DNA of 64,000 nucleotides from Pempheris klunzingeri (lineage: Eukaryota > Chordata > Actinopteri > Acropomatiformes > Pempheridae), in the NCBI RefSeq assembly GCF_042242105.1, contig NC_092029.1:21376885-21440884 (forward strand), read 5' to 3'. Positions 51,838 through 64,000 of the stretch are shown one piece after another. The notes below the pieces were generated by a model that saw nothing but the letters and a program-made list of their open reading frames with translations, was not told the origin of the DNA and searched no databases. The translations under genes and the position numbers were made by a program. How positions within the stretch are numbered: the stretch's first letter is position 1; each line of letters starts with the position of its first letter.

Positions 51838-54399
51838 ATTCCCTGTAGGATGGCATATCTCCTCTACTTTATGAGCAATATATTGATGTTTCCAGCCAAA
51901 ACAACACCCTTTATAGATTTGGGCTTGACCACCTTGTATTTTTTGAGCTTACAACCAAGAGCTATGTAAGCAGTTTCAACCCACACTGGAGCATGAAACC
52001 ATTCATGAAAAACTGGAGTTATGAGGTTTTTGTTGGACAGAAAGGCTATGTATCATTGTTGTATTCTCCACCCACAAAGAACAAGTAATGTCCCTTATCT
52101 CCAAATTCAGCACTGTGATTAATATAATAATCTCATATTGCTTGTCATATGGAGGCTATGCAGGTTTGGAAAGTGGTGGATTACATGCAATGGGATTATA
52201 TTAATCCAATTCCATGAAATGATTTCTGTAATCTTTTATGGTTAATGTGGAAAAGAAGGCTACTTGGATGGTGATGATAAACACGGCCAGGATATGTGCA
52301 GATAAAAGGGAAGGTAGCTGGAGATAATATAAGATTATTTAAATTCTAATTTCTATATTAGATTCAAGTGAAATAAGGAAGATGAACCAATCTGATGTTG
52401 TCATGCAGCTCAGCAGCTACTTAGCCAAGTGACAAAGTATGTTACACCTACAACTAGACAAAATACACCTACATGTGGCCATTGAACATCCAAAATAATT
52501 GGCATTAACGTGCATCTATGTGCAGCTCTATCAGTGCACTTGAATCACACTTCACACTACAATTAGCTGTTATTGTACTGCAACTTTCCTCCTACCTGCC
52601 ACTGTCAGAGGCACATTCTTCAGGTTCGGTAACGCATCACTGAGCATCCACAGGAGGAAAAAAGACAGTGATACAGTGACACAGTGATAGGCCCGTTTAT
52701 GAAGGGAAATGGAGAGACTAGGAGGGAGAGTTTGTTGTGAAAATGCGATGGGGGATGAGGGGCCGGTGAGGTTGAGATGGGAGATGGAGAACAGCGGAGC
52801 ATAATATTATGCCCTTTGCTTTCTGTAATTGACGAGGTGACTCCCATCGACCTCCTCGCGCAGACAGGCATTGACATGAGAACGCCAGCGTCTCACACTT
52901 CGGCGGGGGAGATAATCGCCATAATTTCCACCTGCATTAAACCTGCTATTATAGGAGAGCGCCTAAGAACAATATAATAGCTAGGTTTTGTACTGAGCTG
53001 CAGCCTGTCTTGCCTCTGCTGGTGGCTCTGGCATATTATAGAGCAAAATCAAGTTTTTTTTTCCCCCTCTCCTCAACAGTTGTTTTTTGCTACACTTATT
53101 TCAATTGGTTGCCGTTAAACCTATAATTTTAAAGAGGGCTCAGTTTGATCATTGAGACCATACGCCAACATCTCAGCAGGCCACAACATGGACACATTTC
53201 TTGTTGATTTCATATGAAGTGTGCAGTTTACAGCAGAGTTGATGCCTCCATCTCCATCCAAGAAACATTACATTACACATCACGTCTAAATATCTGTGGT
53301 GTACTCATTTTCTTTTCTTTATACAACATGCAGTTGTACCCCGGGTATTCGCAATCTCTCGTAACATGCTCCAAGCATTAGATAATGTATTATGATAGTA
53401 TGCTAGAAATGTCCCATTGCATACTACAAGCATGCTCTCTGCTTTTTTAAATCATTCAGGCTGTTGCGTTTTTGTAAGGCTACATGTATCCTGCAGGCGA
53501 TGAAACATGCTTGGTAGATAAAAGCCTATTAAGAATCTTGTGAAATAGCCGATAAAAAAGATTTTTAACCTGACACATGCATGTGTTGGCGCACTGCCAG
53601 ATATATTTACTGGCAGTAACACGTTCCATGCAGTCGTAGTTCACATGATCATTTCAAGAAGTTGATAGGCTGCTGCTGCTGGTGTTCAAAGACTTTAGAC
53701 TTCTGGGTCTTAAAGGGAAACTTAATGCGAGACTAAAACTCAGTTCTGTTAGATTTTCTGTTATGTGTTGTTCAGACAACAGGATAATTTTGTCTGTTCA
53801 CCATATCAGACTAGCCGCTTCAAATTCTTGCCTGACTTGGCTAAGAGAGATAACAGACTACAGCTTAATGTGTGATGTCATCAGGAAGGAGCTGCAAGGG
53901 AACAAGATCATGAACAGTCAGACATTTATTTATCAGACCTTATTTATATGGTGCCTTTCATGCTAAATTGCAATACAAGGTGTTTGGAATACAATCTAAA
54001 ATACAGCAATTGAATACAAATATAACACCACAAAATAGATAAAAACAAGAGTACAGAGAAAATAAATGGTAATATGAGGACATGACAGTGTACAAAAATA
54101 AGAGACATGGAATGACAGAGAGACCAGTGTAGAATAGTAGAAGAGGATAGACAAAAATAAATGCAGTTAAAAAGGTATGCCTTCTTCTAAAAGTGTTTAC
54201 ATCATGAGATGCTTCTCTGGAAGCTGTAGACACTAAATGTGGCCTCCCGATAGATCTTTGTCCTCACCCATGGAAAAACTGAGAGGCCAGTGCCAGAGGA
54301 TTGGAATGATCTACACATCAAAAGCATGCAAGTGTGCAGGTGCTGCACAGTCATCTGAACACCTCAAGGATCTTTAACATCTTATCTGACATCTGATGC
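51838..54399. other. Gene-free stretch downstream of the LRR gene
   Basis: No exon or RNA gene recognised. At 53.92-54.2 kb a TTATTTATCAGACCTTATTT... GGTGCCTTTCATGC segment resembles the end of a further LINE family (minus orientation), but it is too short to name. The 52.74-52.98 kb segment is repeat-free with an unusually complex composition and may be regulatory. Confidence 0.4.
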
Positions 54400-54561
54400 T
54401 TGCTCACGTGGGGATTCTTGAATCCTTAATGTTGAATTCCTGAATCGTTGGCTCTCTCTCTAATTAAAGAGTTTGGTCTAGACCTGCTCTTTATGGAAAG
54501 AGTCTTGAGATAACACTGTTATGAATTGGCGCTATATAAATAAAGATTGATTGATTGATAA
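54400..54561 (+). repeat. L2-like LINE 3' end with (TGAT)n tail
   Basis: Sense-oriented copy: GTGGGGATTCTTGAATCC, AGTTTGGTCTAGACCTGC, then GCGCTATATAAATAAAGATTG and GATTGATTGATA. It is the reverse complement of the copies at 0.72 and 44.83 kb. Confidence 0.85.
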
Positions 54562-55674
54562 CAGTAGCAGTCCCTCGAGGAAACATCCAAAAGGCTGAGG
54601 TGTTGCTGTCAGAGCTCAGTGAACTTTCCTCTGTTTCACAGTTCCACCTTGCAGCACCAATAACATCATTCCTCTTTTGCTTTGCCATGTTTACTGTTGT
54701 GCAAGTGCAATATTATAATATGCTACTGCTACGCATGAATCCAAATGTTAAACCACGTGTCCAGATTGGGTTGAGGTCAAAGATATTTCTACAGTTTGAT
54801 TTCCCCAAATGGTGAAGCAAATTGTTCTTTTGCTGCTAACTGCTAATATCTCACTAACAACAGATGATTTGGTCAAATAAAGGCCCAAGGGAAATGCCCA
54901 CCTCCTCCATCCCTCTTGTCAAATCCCTGTTTGGAGCGCTAAGTGGAAGGCCTGGGACCATTTTGGCTCAGTTAGACTTTTGAATGCATCGCAGAGAGAA
55001 GACAAAATAGGTAACACTGCCTCATACCAATAGGGTGTTGTGCTCGGTACTCTGGGGCACCAATAAATGTTGGGGTTTGCACCATTTCTGGTGGAAATGA
55101 TTTACAATTATCTCGTTTATCGAGGTGATTCAGTATCATAAAATACTAAACTATCAATTTGGTATTATGATTAATAACTTAATTAACTTAATAACTAAAA
55201 CCCAAATGAGCACATTGACAGCTAGCTGAAGGGTTTCAGAGTTCTTGACAGAGTAGAGGTTGGCAGTATTCACTCTTATACAATATTAAAGAAGAGAGAA
55301 TGTGGATTAACACATTTATTAAAACATGACAAAGTCAGACATACAACAATCAAACTAATTGTGACTAGCTCTCAAACACTAGGGAGAGAGTGTGTGTACA
55401 TGTGAATATGCAAAAGAATGTAACATAGAAAAGTTGGGAGAACCAAATGATGGCCCCCAGACCCCCTGCAGTGTGGGTCAGAGGCAGACAAAGGAAAGCT
55501 AAGTGCTGTATCAGTGAGAGAGAGAGACAAAACAAACAGCAACCAAAATAATAACTATAGTAATAGCAACTATAGTGCTGACAATAGGAATATGACTAAT
55601 GATTAGTAATGTGGTAACATTGAAAAACATGACCATAGTTCATAAATGGTCAGATCTAACAAGACCAGTACAGA

Positions 55675-55928
55675 GAGAAGTCCTCTGTCTGATGCCATAA
55701 GGAGGTCGTCTGTAACCTTCACCAGTGCTGTCTCTGTGCTGTGGTTCGCTCTAAAACCTGACTGAAAATCCTCAAATAGACTATTAGAATTTAGAAGATG
55801 ACACAGCTGATTGGCTACAGCATTCTCCAGGATCTTGGAGAGAAAGGGAAGGTTGGATAAAGGTCTATAGTTGGCTAATACACCTGAATCAAGAGTAGGC
55901 TTTTTCAGAAGAGGTTTAATTACTGCTA
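55675..55928 (-). pseudogene. L2-like LINE reverse transcriptase N-terminal fragment
   Basis: On minus it reads [60 protein letters not shown] and [12 protein letters not shown]. These are the first reverse transcriptase blocks (fingers), still in one frame. Both ends are abrupt; the palm part, which would follow, is missing here but resembles the piece at 2.98 kb. Confidence 0.85.
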
Positions 55929-56756
55929 CTGCTACTTCTACTCAACATGTAGTCGCCACCATTTTCAGGTGAAGGCCCAACAAGGGATACAATTACAGAT
56001 TATTGTATTGGCAATGCCCCTCTTGTATATCCTTTAATAAAATGTGCTTTGTAAGGCTCGTAGAGACTCAGTGTTTCCATATAAAATAGTTGAGAAGAGG
56101 ATTTAGGTAACCCAACAGAGTATGGGGGTGTAAGGATGCCTCCCTTACATCCAGCATTCACCAAAATGTACATTTGCTGTGTGTGTATGTGTCTACTGTT
56201 TCTGTCCACAAAGACATTTCCTCCGCTCCTCAAAGGAACAACTAACTGGGACACACAGTAGGATCTTTGTGGGACAAAGTATCCTTTGTCTTGGCCCAGA
56301 AAAAAGTGGCTTACATGACTCATTTTCATGTTTTTCACCTCCAATTGAATGCTGCGATATTTTCTCAAATCTCTTTTTTAAACTGTAATTTGCCTTTTTA
56401 TGGCTGAGTCGTTTCACTTGTTCATAGTGCTTGGTTTCGAATTCATTGAGTACATGTAAGATGACTGCCCAGTATGGTCACAAACTTCCACTGCTGGCCT
56501 CATTAGGTAATCCATTTATTTAACCTGAGCGGCTCCACTGGGGCTTTGTGCCTCGCTAAAGAAAAAGGGGTCACATGTCCATGGTGCAGAGGAGGAAGTG
56601 TTCTTTGACTGTCTGCAGTATCTCAACAGGTCATTATGAGCAACACAGGATATTATTTTACTTTTACTTAACCAGGACAGTTCTGTTTGCTGTGGCTCCT
56701 CACTTTCAATAGGCGTGAATGAGGCATATGTCAACTGCTCGTCTCCAGATTAATTT

Positions 56757-57080
56757 TTCAATTCAATTCAATTTTATTTGTATAGCCCAATATCACAACA
56801 GAGTGTCTCACAGTGCTTTACAAAGTTCACTGAAATAAACAAGTGTAAGCGAACAAACAATCTAATAAAGAGTCCAGCAGTCGATGAGGCCAATGGATCA
56901 GTCCGATGGATCAGTCCGAGGCATCACCTGCCCTTTATGACCCTCCTTCTTCGGGAAGGAAAAACTCAAAAAACCCAGTGGGAAAAGAGAAACCTCCGGG
57001 AGCACCACAGTGAAGGAGAGATCCAGCTCCCAAGGACGGACAGGCTGTAGCCTTGGACAGACGCACATCCATTGGCTGGT
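56757..57080 (-). repeat. L2-like LINE 3' end with (TTGAA)n tail
   Basis: Plus strand: (AATTC)n, TGTATAGCCCAATATCACAA, GTCGATGAGGCCAATGG, CCTTCTTCGGGAAGG, and further into the UTR AGATCCAGCTCCCAAGGACG and GACGCACATCCATTGGCTG. It is the longest antisense copy and the mirror of 60.72-61.04 kb. Confidence 0.85.
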
Positions 57081-57082
57081 GG

Positions 57083-57208
57083 AGAACCACATCAGCGGGA
57101 CCAGGACCAGGATCCATAGGAACCAGAGAACCACATCAGCGGGACCGGGACCAGGGTCCACAGGAACCAGAGAACCACATCAGCAGGGCCAGGACCAGGA
57201 TCCACAGG
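57083..57208 (+). repeat. 42-bp minisatellite, three units
   Basis: The unit AGAACCACATCAGCGGGACC + AGGACCAGGATCCATAGGAACC is repeated three times with few substitutions, followed by a broken GGATCCACA unit. It directly continues the LINE 3' UTR at the point where that UTR enters the coding side. Confidence 0.85.
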
Positions 57209-57239
57209 ATCCACAGGAACTCTTCTTTTTAATGGCTCT

Positions 57240-60055
57240 TTAAATTCATGAATTGGAATCATAAAGAGAGTTGATATCTGATAAAATACCAACTCTACTG
57301 GGTGGTCTTTGACTTCATTTGTGTGAATTTGCGTCTTTTCAAGTCCACTCATGGCTTTGCTATAGTTGGGAGCAAGATTTTCAAAAATATACCCTCTTTG
57401 CAGAGTTAAGGTGACAGCGTCTTTATCAGAATGAGAGGAGTAGGAGGAAGGGGATTAAGAGGGGGTCGAAAGGTAGAGAATAGCTGCCTCTTGTTAGAGG
57501 TAGACAATGGGATTTGGAATGAAAAAGGCTATTTCAAGCAGCTGAGATAGTGAAGAAATTGGGGATAAACTCGGGGCTCAACAGCAAAGAGCAGCTTTGC
57601 CTTGAACTGAGAAGAAAAGAGTTAACATGCTTATTGTTCATAGATCCATAATGCAACAACAGACAGTGTTTTCATCCTTTACTTTCTTCAAGTGACATAT
57701 GTAGAACAAAGAAGAACCTACCAGACCAAGTAAGGCTCTAAGCAGCAAAACCCCTCAGGTTCTGTTTTATTACCTCCATCAGGAAAGATTTGTTTTCAGT
57801 GCTGTTTGTGTGTCTGTTTATCAGCAGGATTTCTGAAAAACTACTGACCTGGTGTTCATGAAACTTCTGACTCATGAATAAGCAATGATTGGACCACTGA
57901 ATGTGCTTTTTACACCACATTCACATTCATACACTGTATGTATCTTGGTCTGCACTTTGTAGTTTCCATTAGTAAGAAGCCTGTTATTTCACACTCAAAT
58001 TGTTATTGTGTCACTTAAATGAAAAGCTCTTGTCTATATATTATACACACACACATAAGAGTGTGGCAGCACATTATTACACCCAATAAACAGTCTTTTT
58101 GGCCACTCGATTGGTTACTTGGTTTTCTTCAGGCCAATAATAAAGTATTAAAAAAGAATGTGTACACATCAACCTGTCCGTTTGCAGAGAAACGGACTAT
58201 GTAGCGATGTGGTGTGAGCCGAATCACGCTGAGCTACCTGTCAGAACGAAGAGACGAGCACACAGTGGTGAACGTCACATCAGGGATTGCAGCTCAGTGT
58301 GGTTTAACACAGTCCTGCTGCTGTGGCAGTGCTGTAGTCAATCACAGTGCTCTGTCTGCATGCAGCTCACGAGCTACATGCCTTTGGGCTGAGCCATACA
58401 GAAACCACATCGCTGCTCAAGTTGCTGAGATTCTTCAGATTTAACCACCATGCGATTCCAATGATAGACTGTGGCTTTCATTTCATTGAATGTAAGCAAA
58501 ATATTGATGTAGTTGAAATGAGTAATGCCTTATGAGGAATGATAGAATTAATTCAAATGGTCATTTTCACAACATACTGTACATGTATGATTAACAACAA
58601 GAAAATAAGAGCTGAAATCTGGGTATTTCTATTTCCTTCTCAAACATAATCTAACATCATTAATCAGTCTGATGTTTATCCGAGATAGGAGTGCTTTATA
58701 TTATACTATATCATACAATAAATTTAAAATCATAGGAAAACTGTCAGTCCAAACACCAAATGAATAAAAACCAAATATAGACAAAGAGTCTACAGCCATG
58801 TAAGTGGCTCTGTGAGGCTGCACTTGGGCACAGAGGTCACTGGTATATTGTCATAGCAAAAATGAATGTGGAAAAAAAACAGGACAGGGAGGAACCTAAT
58901 GTACAATTTGAATTAATAAAAAAAACAGGAGGTTTATTCATCACTTGTAGCACTCTGAATGAGAGAGTGAGCCTGAGATTGAGGCCCGGCTGTGCCGCAC
59001 GGTTGAGGAAGTGGTCAAACATAACATGATGTTGTTCCTGCCCATGTGAAGTTTCCCTCTTGTCCCTCTTCAACATTAATCTGTGATACATGAACATACT
59101 TGTGGACCACAGGCTGGACATGCAGTGCGTACGGGAGTGAGTGTCTCTTTGAGCGCGCTCGGCTCCAAACACCGCTGCGCTATCTCAGCACCGCTCCTTC
59201 CCACTGTTGCCATGGTAACTCGTGATTATGTTTGCAGTTCCCACAGATGTATGTATGCTGTCTTCATGTGTTTCCTACCAAGCTGGCTGCCACATGCTGA
59301 ACCTCCCTGCTGATACACATCATCGAGAACATTGGTGTGTGTTTCAAGGACAAAGATACAGCACAGACACAGATATTATTGGATGCTATTAGTTTGCAAA
59401 GGAACCGCTGATATTTACAGCAGTTGTGAGGTGTTGTACACACGTCCTACATCACACAAGCCGCTGACTTTCACCTACGCACACACACAGCAGTTTACTA
59501 TTTCACACCTTTGAAGGCGGCAGCATTTCACCTGCTGGATGCTTACAGGGGCTGTGAAGCACGAGAGGGAAACTCATAAGAGGCAATAAACAATGTAACT
59601 CAATCGGAGGGAAGCTGCAGATGTCCAGAATTCAATTTGTGGGCATCATTTGAAGGTACGTGGGCACTGACAGAGACTAGGGTGACACATACACATGGGG
59701 TGAGTTCACCATTGTAGTACGTTCTAGTACATGGTGTCTCTATTGAGATCAGGTACTTTGTTGTTGTGGTTCTTTTGGATAATCACGCCAATGATGTAAA
59801 AACATCTAAAGCTGCCACAGCAAAAATAGTTTTGGAGCAACAATGAAAACAAGGTCACAGGCTTTGGAGGGGGAATAGAACAGAAGATCTACTGTGTACC
59901 TCAAATTGCACATTTTCTATCCTGTATTTATTAATTGAAGGGTTTCTAGAGCGTGAGAGCATGCAGGCAGGTCTTTAGTGCCACAACGGTTACAGGTTGT
60001 AAGACTAGCACCCTGCAGGAACCAGGTTCTTTAGCAAAGCTTGCAGTGGCAAGGA
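57240..60055. other. Gene-free stretch
   Basis: No recognised gene, RNA or complete element. Short CA runs near 58046 and 59480. Open frames at 58207-58535 and 59083-59313 have no family resemblance or splice context. Confidence 0.45.
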
Positions 60056-60059
60056 ATGG

Positions 60060-61045
60060 CAACGTTAGTCAGTATCTCTCAAGATTTATTGGATGGATTG
60101 TCTGGATCTCTTTAAGTTTAAAATCCTCCTTCTCACTTACAAGTCCATTAATGGTTTGGGTCCAACTTATCTTAAAGATGCTCTAGTGCCCTATCAGCCA
60201 ATCAGAGCTCTTCGTTCTCAGAATGCTGGTCTATTGATGGTTCCTAGGGTCTCTAAGAGCACAGTAGGAGCTAAAGCCTTTAGCTACCAAGCTCCTGTTT
60301 TATGGAATCATCTTCCAGCTAGAATTAAAGAGTGTGACACCGTCTCTACATTTAAGATTAGACTTAAAACGCTCTTTTTTGAGCAGGCTTATGGTCAGGT
60401 TAATTAATAATTAAAAATTAATTAAAATTAATTAAAAACCAATCTTACCCTCAGTTCAGTTTAGGCTGCCCTAGGAGCTATAATGCTGGGGGAACTGCAG
60501 TACACTGAGCCCTATCTTCTCTCACATCACTTAGTCACCCAGTGTGTTCAGTGCAATTCACCCTGTGTCCCCTTTCCCCACTCCCTCTGGGGGGAGCGGC
60601 TACTGTTTCAGCTGCAGCTGCCAGTGGTCCAGAGACGACTGGGCCTGTACTGACAGCTGTTCATCTGTGCCCTGTCCTGACCTACTGACTGGATACCGTC
60701 CTCACCCATCCCCTCTCATCAGCCAATGGATGTGCGTCTGTCCAAGGCTACAGCCTGTCCGTCCTTGGGAGCTGGATCTCTCCTTCACTGTGGTGCTCCC
60801 GGAGGTTTCTCTTTTCCCACTGGGTTTTTTTGAGTTTTTCCTTCCCGAAGAAGGAGGGTCATAAAGGGCAGGTGATGCCTCGGACTGATCCACCAGACTG
60901 ATCTATTGGCCTCATCGACTGCTGGACTCTTTATTAGATTGTTTGTTCGCTTACACTTGTTTATTTCAGTGAACTTTGTAAAGCACTGTGAGACACTCTG
61001 TTGTGATATTGGGCTATACAAATAAATTGAATTGAAAATTGAATT
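60060..61045 (+). pseudogene. 5'-truncated L2-like LINE, C-terminus and 3' UTR
   Basis: From about 60090 the frame reads FKFKILLLTYKSINGLGPTY, KDALVPYQPIRALRSQNAGL, GAKAFSYQAPVLWNHLPARI and VSTFKIRLKTLFFEQAYGQ to a stop at 60405. This is the intact C-terminal end of a reverse transcriptase ORF. The 3' UTR continues through CTCCCTCTGGGGGGAGCGGC, the CATTGGCTGATGAGAGG-type block and the CCCGAAGAAGGAGGG block, to GGGCTATACAAATAAATTGA and (ATTGA)n. It is the only copy here joining this 3' UTR to an open coding end, so it defines the family. Confidence 0.85.
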
Positions 61046-64000
61046 GAATCTTCATGGTCCCTTGATGATTTTGATGATCCTGCAACTTCTCATCTAGCAT
61101 TTGTAGTCTTGAGTGAAATGTCTCAACACCAATGGAATGGATTGGCCATGAAATTTGGACACTCAGGTATTCATGTTCCCATCGTAACTTTTCATGTAGC
61201 ACCATCATCAGGTCAACTTTTTAATCAGTTATAAGTTAGTGGGTTTATGACTAAATAAGTGCAAAACTATACAGATATTCCCATCAGCCTCGGCTGTACT
61301 TTGTGTTTAGTGCTAATTAGCAAATTACACCATGTTAACATGTTATGTTATGGTGGTAAAGATGATTTAAATTATACAGTACCTCAGCATCACCATATTA
61401 ACATTGTTGAGGCTGCTCACGTTTGCATTAAGCACCTAGTGATAATTCCTGGGGGCATTATTTCTAAGGGAATATGACCTTATGCAGCAGCACAGTCGGT
61501 TGACAGCAACCAGACATAAATGTGACTGAGCTGTGAATATGCGTACCCAAAATAGTCCCCAAGTCTGTAGTAACTAAGTAAGTTTAGCTTATTTTTTGTT
61601 AACTTTCATTTTTAAAATCTTGAATATATGTAAATAGTTATGGAATTACATGATTGATACGCAGATTAGCAAGCGACATCATCTAGCATAATCTTTTTTG
61701 TTGATGTTGGCAACACTGCAACGTAATGCTAACTAACCAAGTACCCACCTAACCAATCAACTAAAATAATTAAAATAACTGGACTAAAATCTATCTATTT
61801 TACTCCTTTTACACTGAAAACATATGTCATTAAAAATCCACCCATCCTCTAAACTGCTCATCCTCCCTCTTAAGGCTAAACCCGCACCCCCCCATTCTCA
61901 TCAGTGCTTTAAAAGCCACCAGAAGTGCCACGGCACGTGTCAACAGCGTCCCAGCTCCGCTAAAGATACACGTCTGGTGTATTTTCAACACTGTTTCAAC
62001 CACGTCAAACAGCACAGAGCGGATGAGACGGGCAGGAAGTCAGGTAAAGAAAGGCAAAGAGAATCCAGTCAGTTTTCTAGATAAAAGCCTGTACAGTCTT
62101 TCAATCGTATATTCCACCTGCACATCAATATTATTTAATCATTGGTGGCACCAGGTCAGACGTTAACTAGTCAGAGGGGTTATCAACACCATGTTCGACG
62201 ACAGGTTCCCCTTAGCAGTAAATACACTAAATAAGAAACATGTTCAAAACAGACAAGTTATGAAACGTAGCTTGTTTGGATACATTAGATGCACAAAAAT
62301 CACAGGAAAATGACCAATTCAACAAAATCTGAGCAAGTCAACTAATCAGCCGCACAAAGCGCCTCTGAAACACTTCCAGTGGGTTTCACAGCCACGCTGA
62401 GGATGGAGCTAAACCCTACCAAGACATGCACGGTGGGTTTTCAGGGTTATTCTCATTCCAGCGCATCGTCACTGTTGAGCAGAAACCTTGTATCTCCATT
62501 TTCATAAATCAGTGCTATTGGATATTGAGGGAGAAGGGGGGGTACACTGTGGCCAGCTCACTGGTCTATCAGGTGAACAAACACAGACCTTGGTTTGTAA
62601 GGACTGAACTGCCATTCAGCACCACAGCAGTTCAACAATATTCTAACGTGTCTAAATCAGTTTCATTTCCTCAGTCACAGTTTCTCAGTTCTGATATCAG
62701 AGATGTTTCATTGTGAGCCTGCTGCTCCGACCTCAGACTCACTGCCACATCTAGTGAGTGATCATTGGGATAATTAGATTTGGGGAAATCAAAAAATGTA
62801 TTGATATTGCACAAAAATGAAGATTCTCCAGAGGAACAGTTCACCTCTAATTAGAAATATACTGTTTAAGCTGCAACTCACATTAAAAATGTGTTGTGAC
62901 AAAAATGCATTAAAACAAGGCAACATTCTTTTTTGAGAAATCATTTTCTATTCCTCTTACTTTCAGGCTCTGTGGTATGTGACCTTCCCTCTGTTTTTGT
63001 TCATAAATAGTTGCTTTCGTGTTCGCTTAACATCTGCTTTAATGCTCTGAAAACCATTTCCCTTGGGGCTCTGTTTTAATGACCGGAACAGCAAAAACAT
63101 GAATTAATGATCTTTAATGAATAAGGGTGCTTCCTGTCAAGAGGCACCCTTGCTCTAACTGCAATGCCCGGCAACATGCTGTTTTCCTCCCCAAGGTATG
63201 TGAAGCCATATGCTATGCTATTCTGCTTCTTCTATCAGGTCCCAGATTCTTCAACTCCAAACAATAATAGATGGAGTCCTTGTTTAGCTGACGTCCTCAC
63301 AGTCTACGTTCATAGCATACATTTAACATATATTCAACCTTCACCTTATGAACTTGACACCAAACTGTAACAGAACTGTTTTCTTATTCCAGCTCCCACC
63401 TGTCCCCACTGCCAACCCAGTCCAACAGAAGTTCCTGAAATCTATTTATTTATGTTCATGGACACAGATTTCTCATTTTCTTCATGTCCCTCAGCACTTT
63501 TAGAACTACATGTATCTACATCTATCTATGTCTATATCATGTCTTCTTTCCTGGGAGCACAGAAGCTCTGCTGTTGTTTCTCATTTTATATTCATTTTAA
63601 ACTAGAACCACTACATTACTCAACATTTAACCACTAAATGTTATCCTTGTTTTCCTCTCTTTATTTGATCAATCCACTTCAGTCTGCTGCTGGTGAATCA
63701 TGTTTGCTTGATGACCGGTTGATGCCATTGACCATCCATTTTAATTTATTTCTTCTTCGATTCAGAAAAGTTTTTCCAAAAAAGTCCGTTTTTAATAGCA
63801 GAAGTGACTCGACCGTTTCTATGAAGGCAAAGACGCGCCGCTTTTCCTCAGCGTCACTGATTTTCTGCTGAACATTTCTCAACATAAAGATACAATGGTG
63901 TCCTCGCCAGCTCCGCTATATGGCTATCATTAAGGCCATCAGTTTGATTTATTTCCTCCTCTGTTCTAAAAACAATCACATTTTGTACAGTATGAGGTCA
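61046..64000. other. Gene-free stretch to the right edge
   Basis: No exon with convincing splice sites, RNA gene or full element was recognised. The frame on minus at 63885-63679 (starting MLRNVQQKISDAEEKRRV) is lysine/arginine-rich and might be an element fragment, but I cannot support a call. The 63.0-63.13 kb part is repeat-free. Confidence 0.4.

Noticed and set aside
63679..63885. Lys/Arg-rich frame on minus
   Set aside because: Looks coding in composition but matches no family I recognise and has no clear splice sites; not enough to call.

Overview
The window is nuclear DNA of a ray-finned (teleost) fish. The evidence is multi-exon genes with GT-AG introns, long CA/GT and other microsatellites, and many Tc1, hAT, L2-like LINE and tRNA-SINE relics. 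Three adjacent genes match vertebrate ppil4, ginm1 and katna1. From memory, human chromosome 6q25 has the same order and relative orientation. Nothing bacterial, viral or CRISPR-like was seen.

Layout. 1-6.4 kb is a mosaic of broken transposable elements: the end of a LINE ORF, L2-like reverse transcriptase pieces, an unfamiliar transposase-like gene cut off by a LINE, and a hAT transposase tail between CCCTAA-rich repeats. 7.05-18.04 kb (minus) is ppil4, a nuclear cyclophilin with an RRM, reconstructed as 13 coding exons and 472 codons; one intron has a U12-type donor. 18.17-20.87 kb (plus) is ginm1, a single-pass membrane glycoprotein of 358 codons. It is head to head with ppil4, with only 126 bp between the two start codons and a TCTCGCGAGA palindrome in the gap. 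25.36-31.99 kb (minus) is katna1, the katanin p60 AAA ATPase (10 coding exons, 488 codons), tail to tail with ginm1. 48.43-51.69 kb (plus) is a secreted leucine-rich-repeat protein (6 coding exons, 356 codons) whose exact orthologue I could not name; its first coding intron is GC-AG.

The rest (33-48 kb and 52-64 kb) has no gene I can support. It holds SINEs, LINE 3' ends, a hAT element with an intact 8-bp target duplication (43.17-43.89 kb), a small element with perfect 28-bp inverted repeats inside a microsatellite (44.02-44.47 kb), and low-copy stretches that may be regulatory.

The named genes do not form a pathway. ppil4 is linked to RNA processing, katna1 to microtubule severing and ginm1 to the membrane system; the linkage is an old vertebrate synteny block. 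Coding joins were worked out by hand: every splice phase closes and every exon stays open. Gene identity rests on remembered family sequences, not a search.
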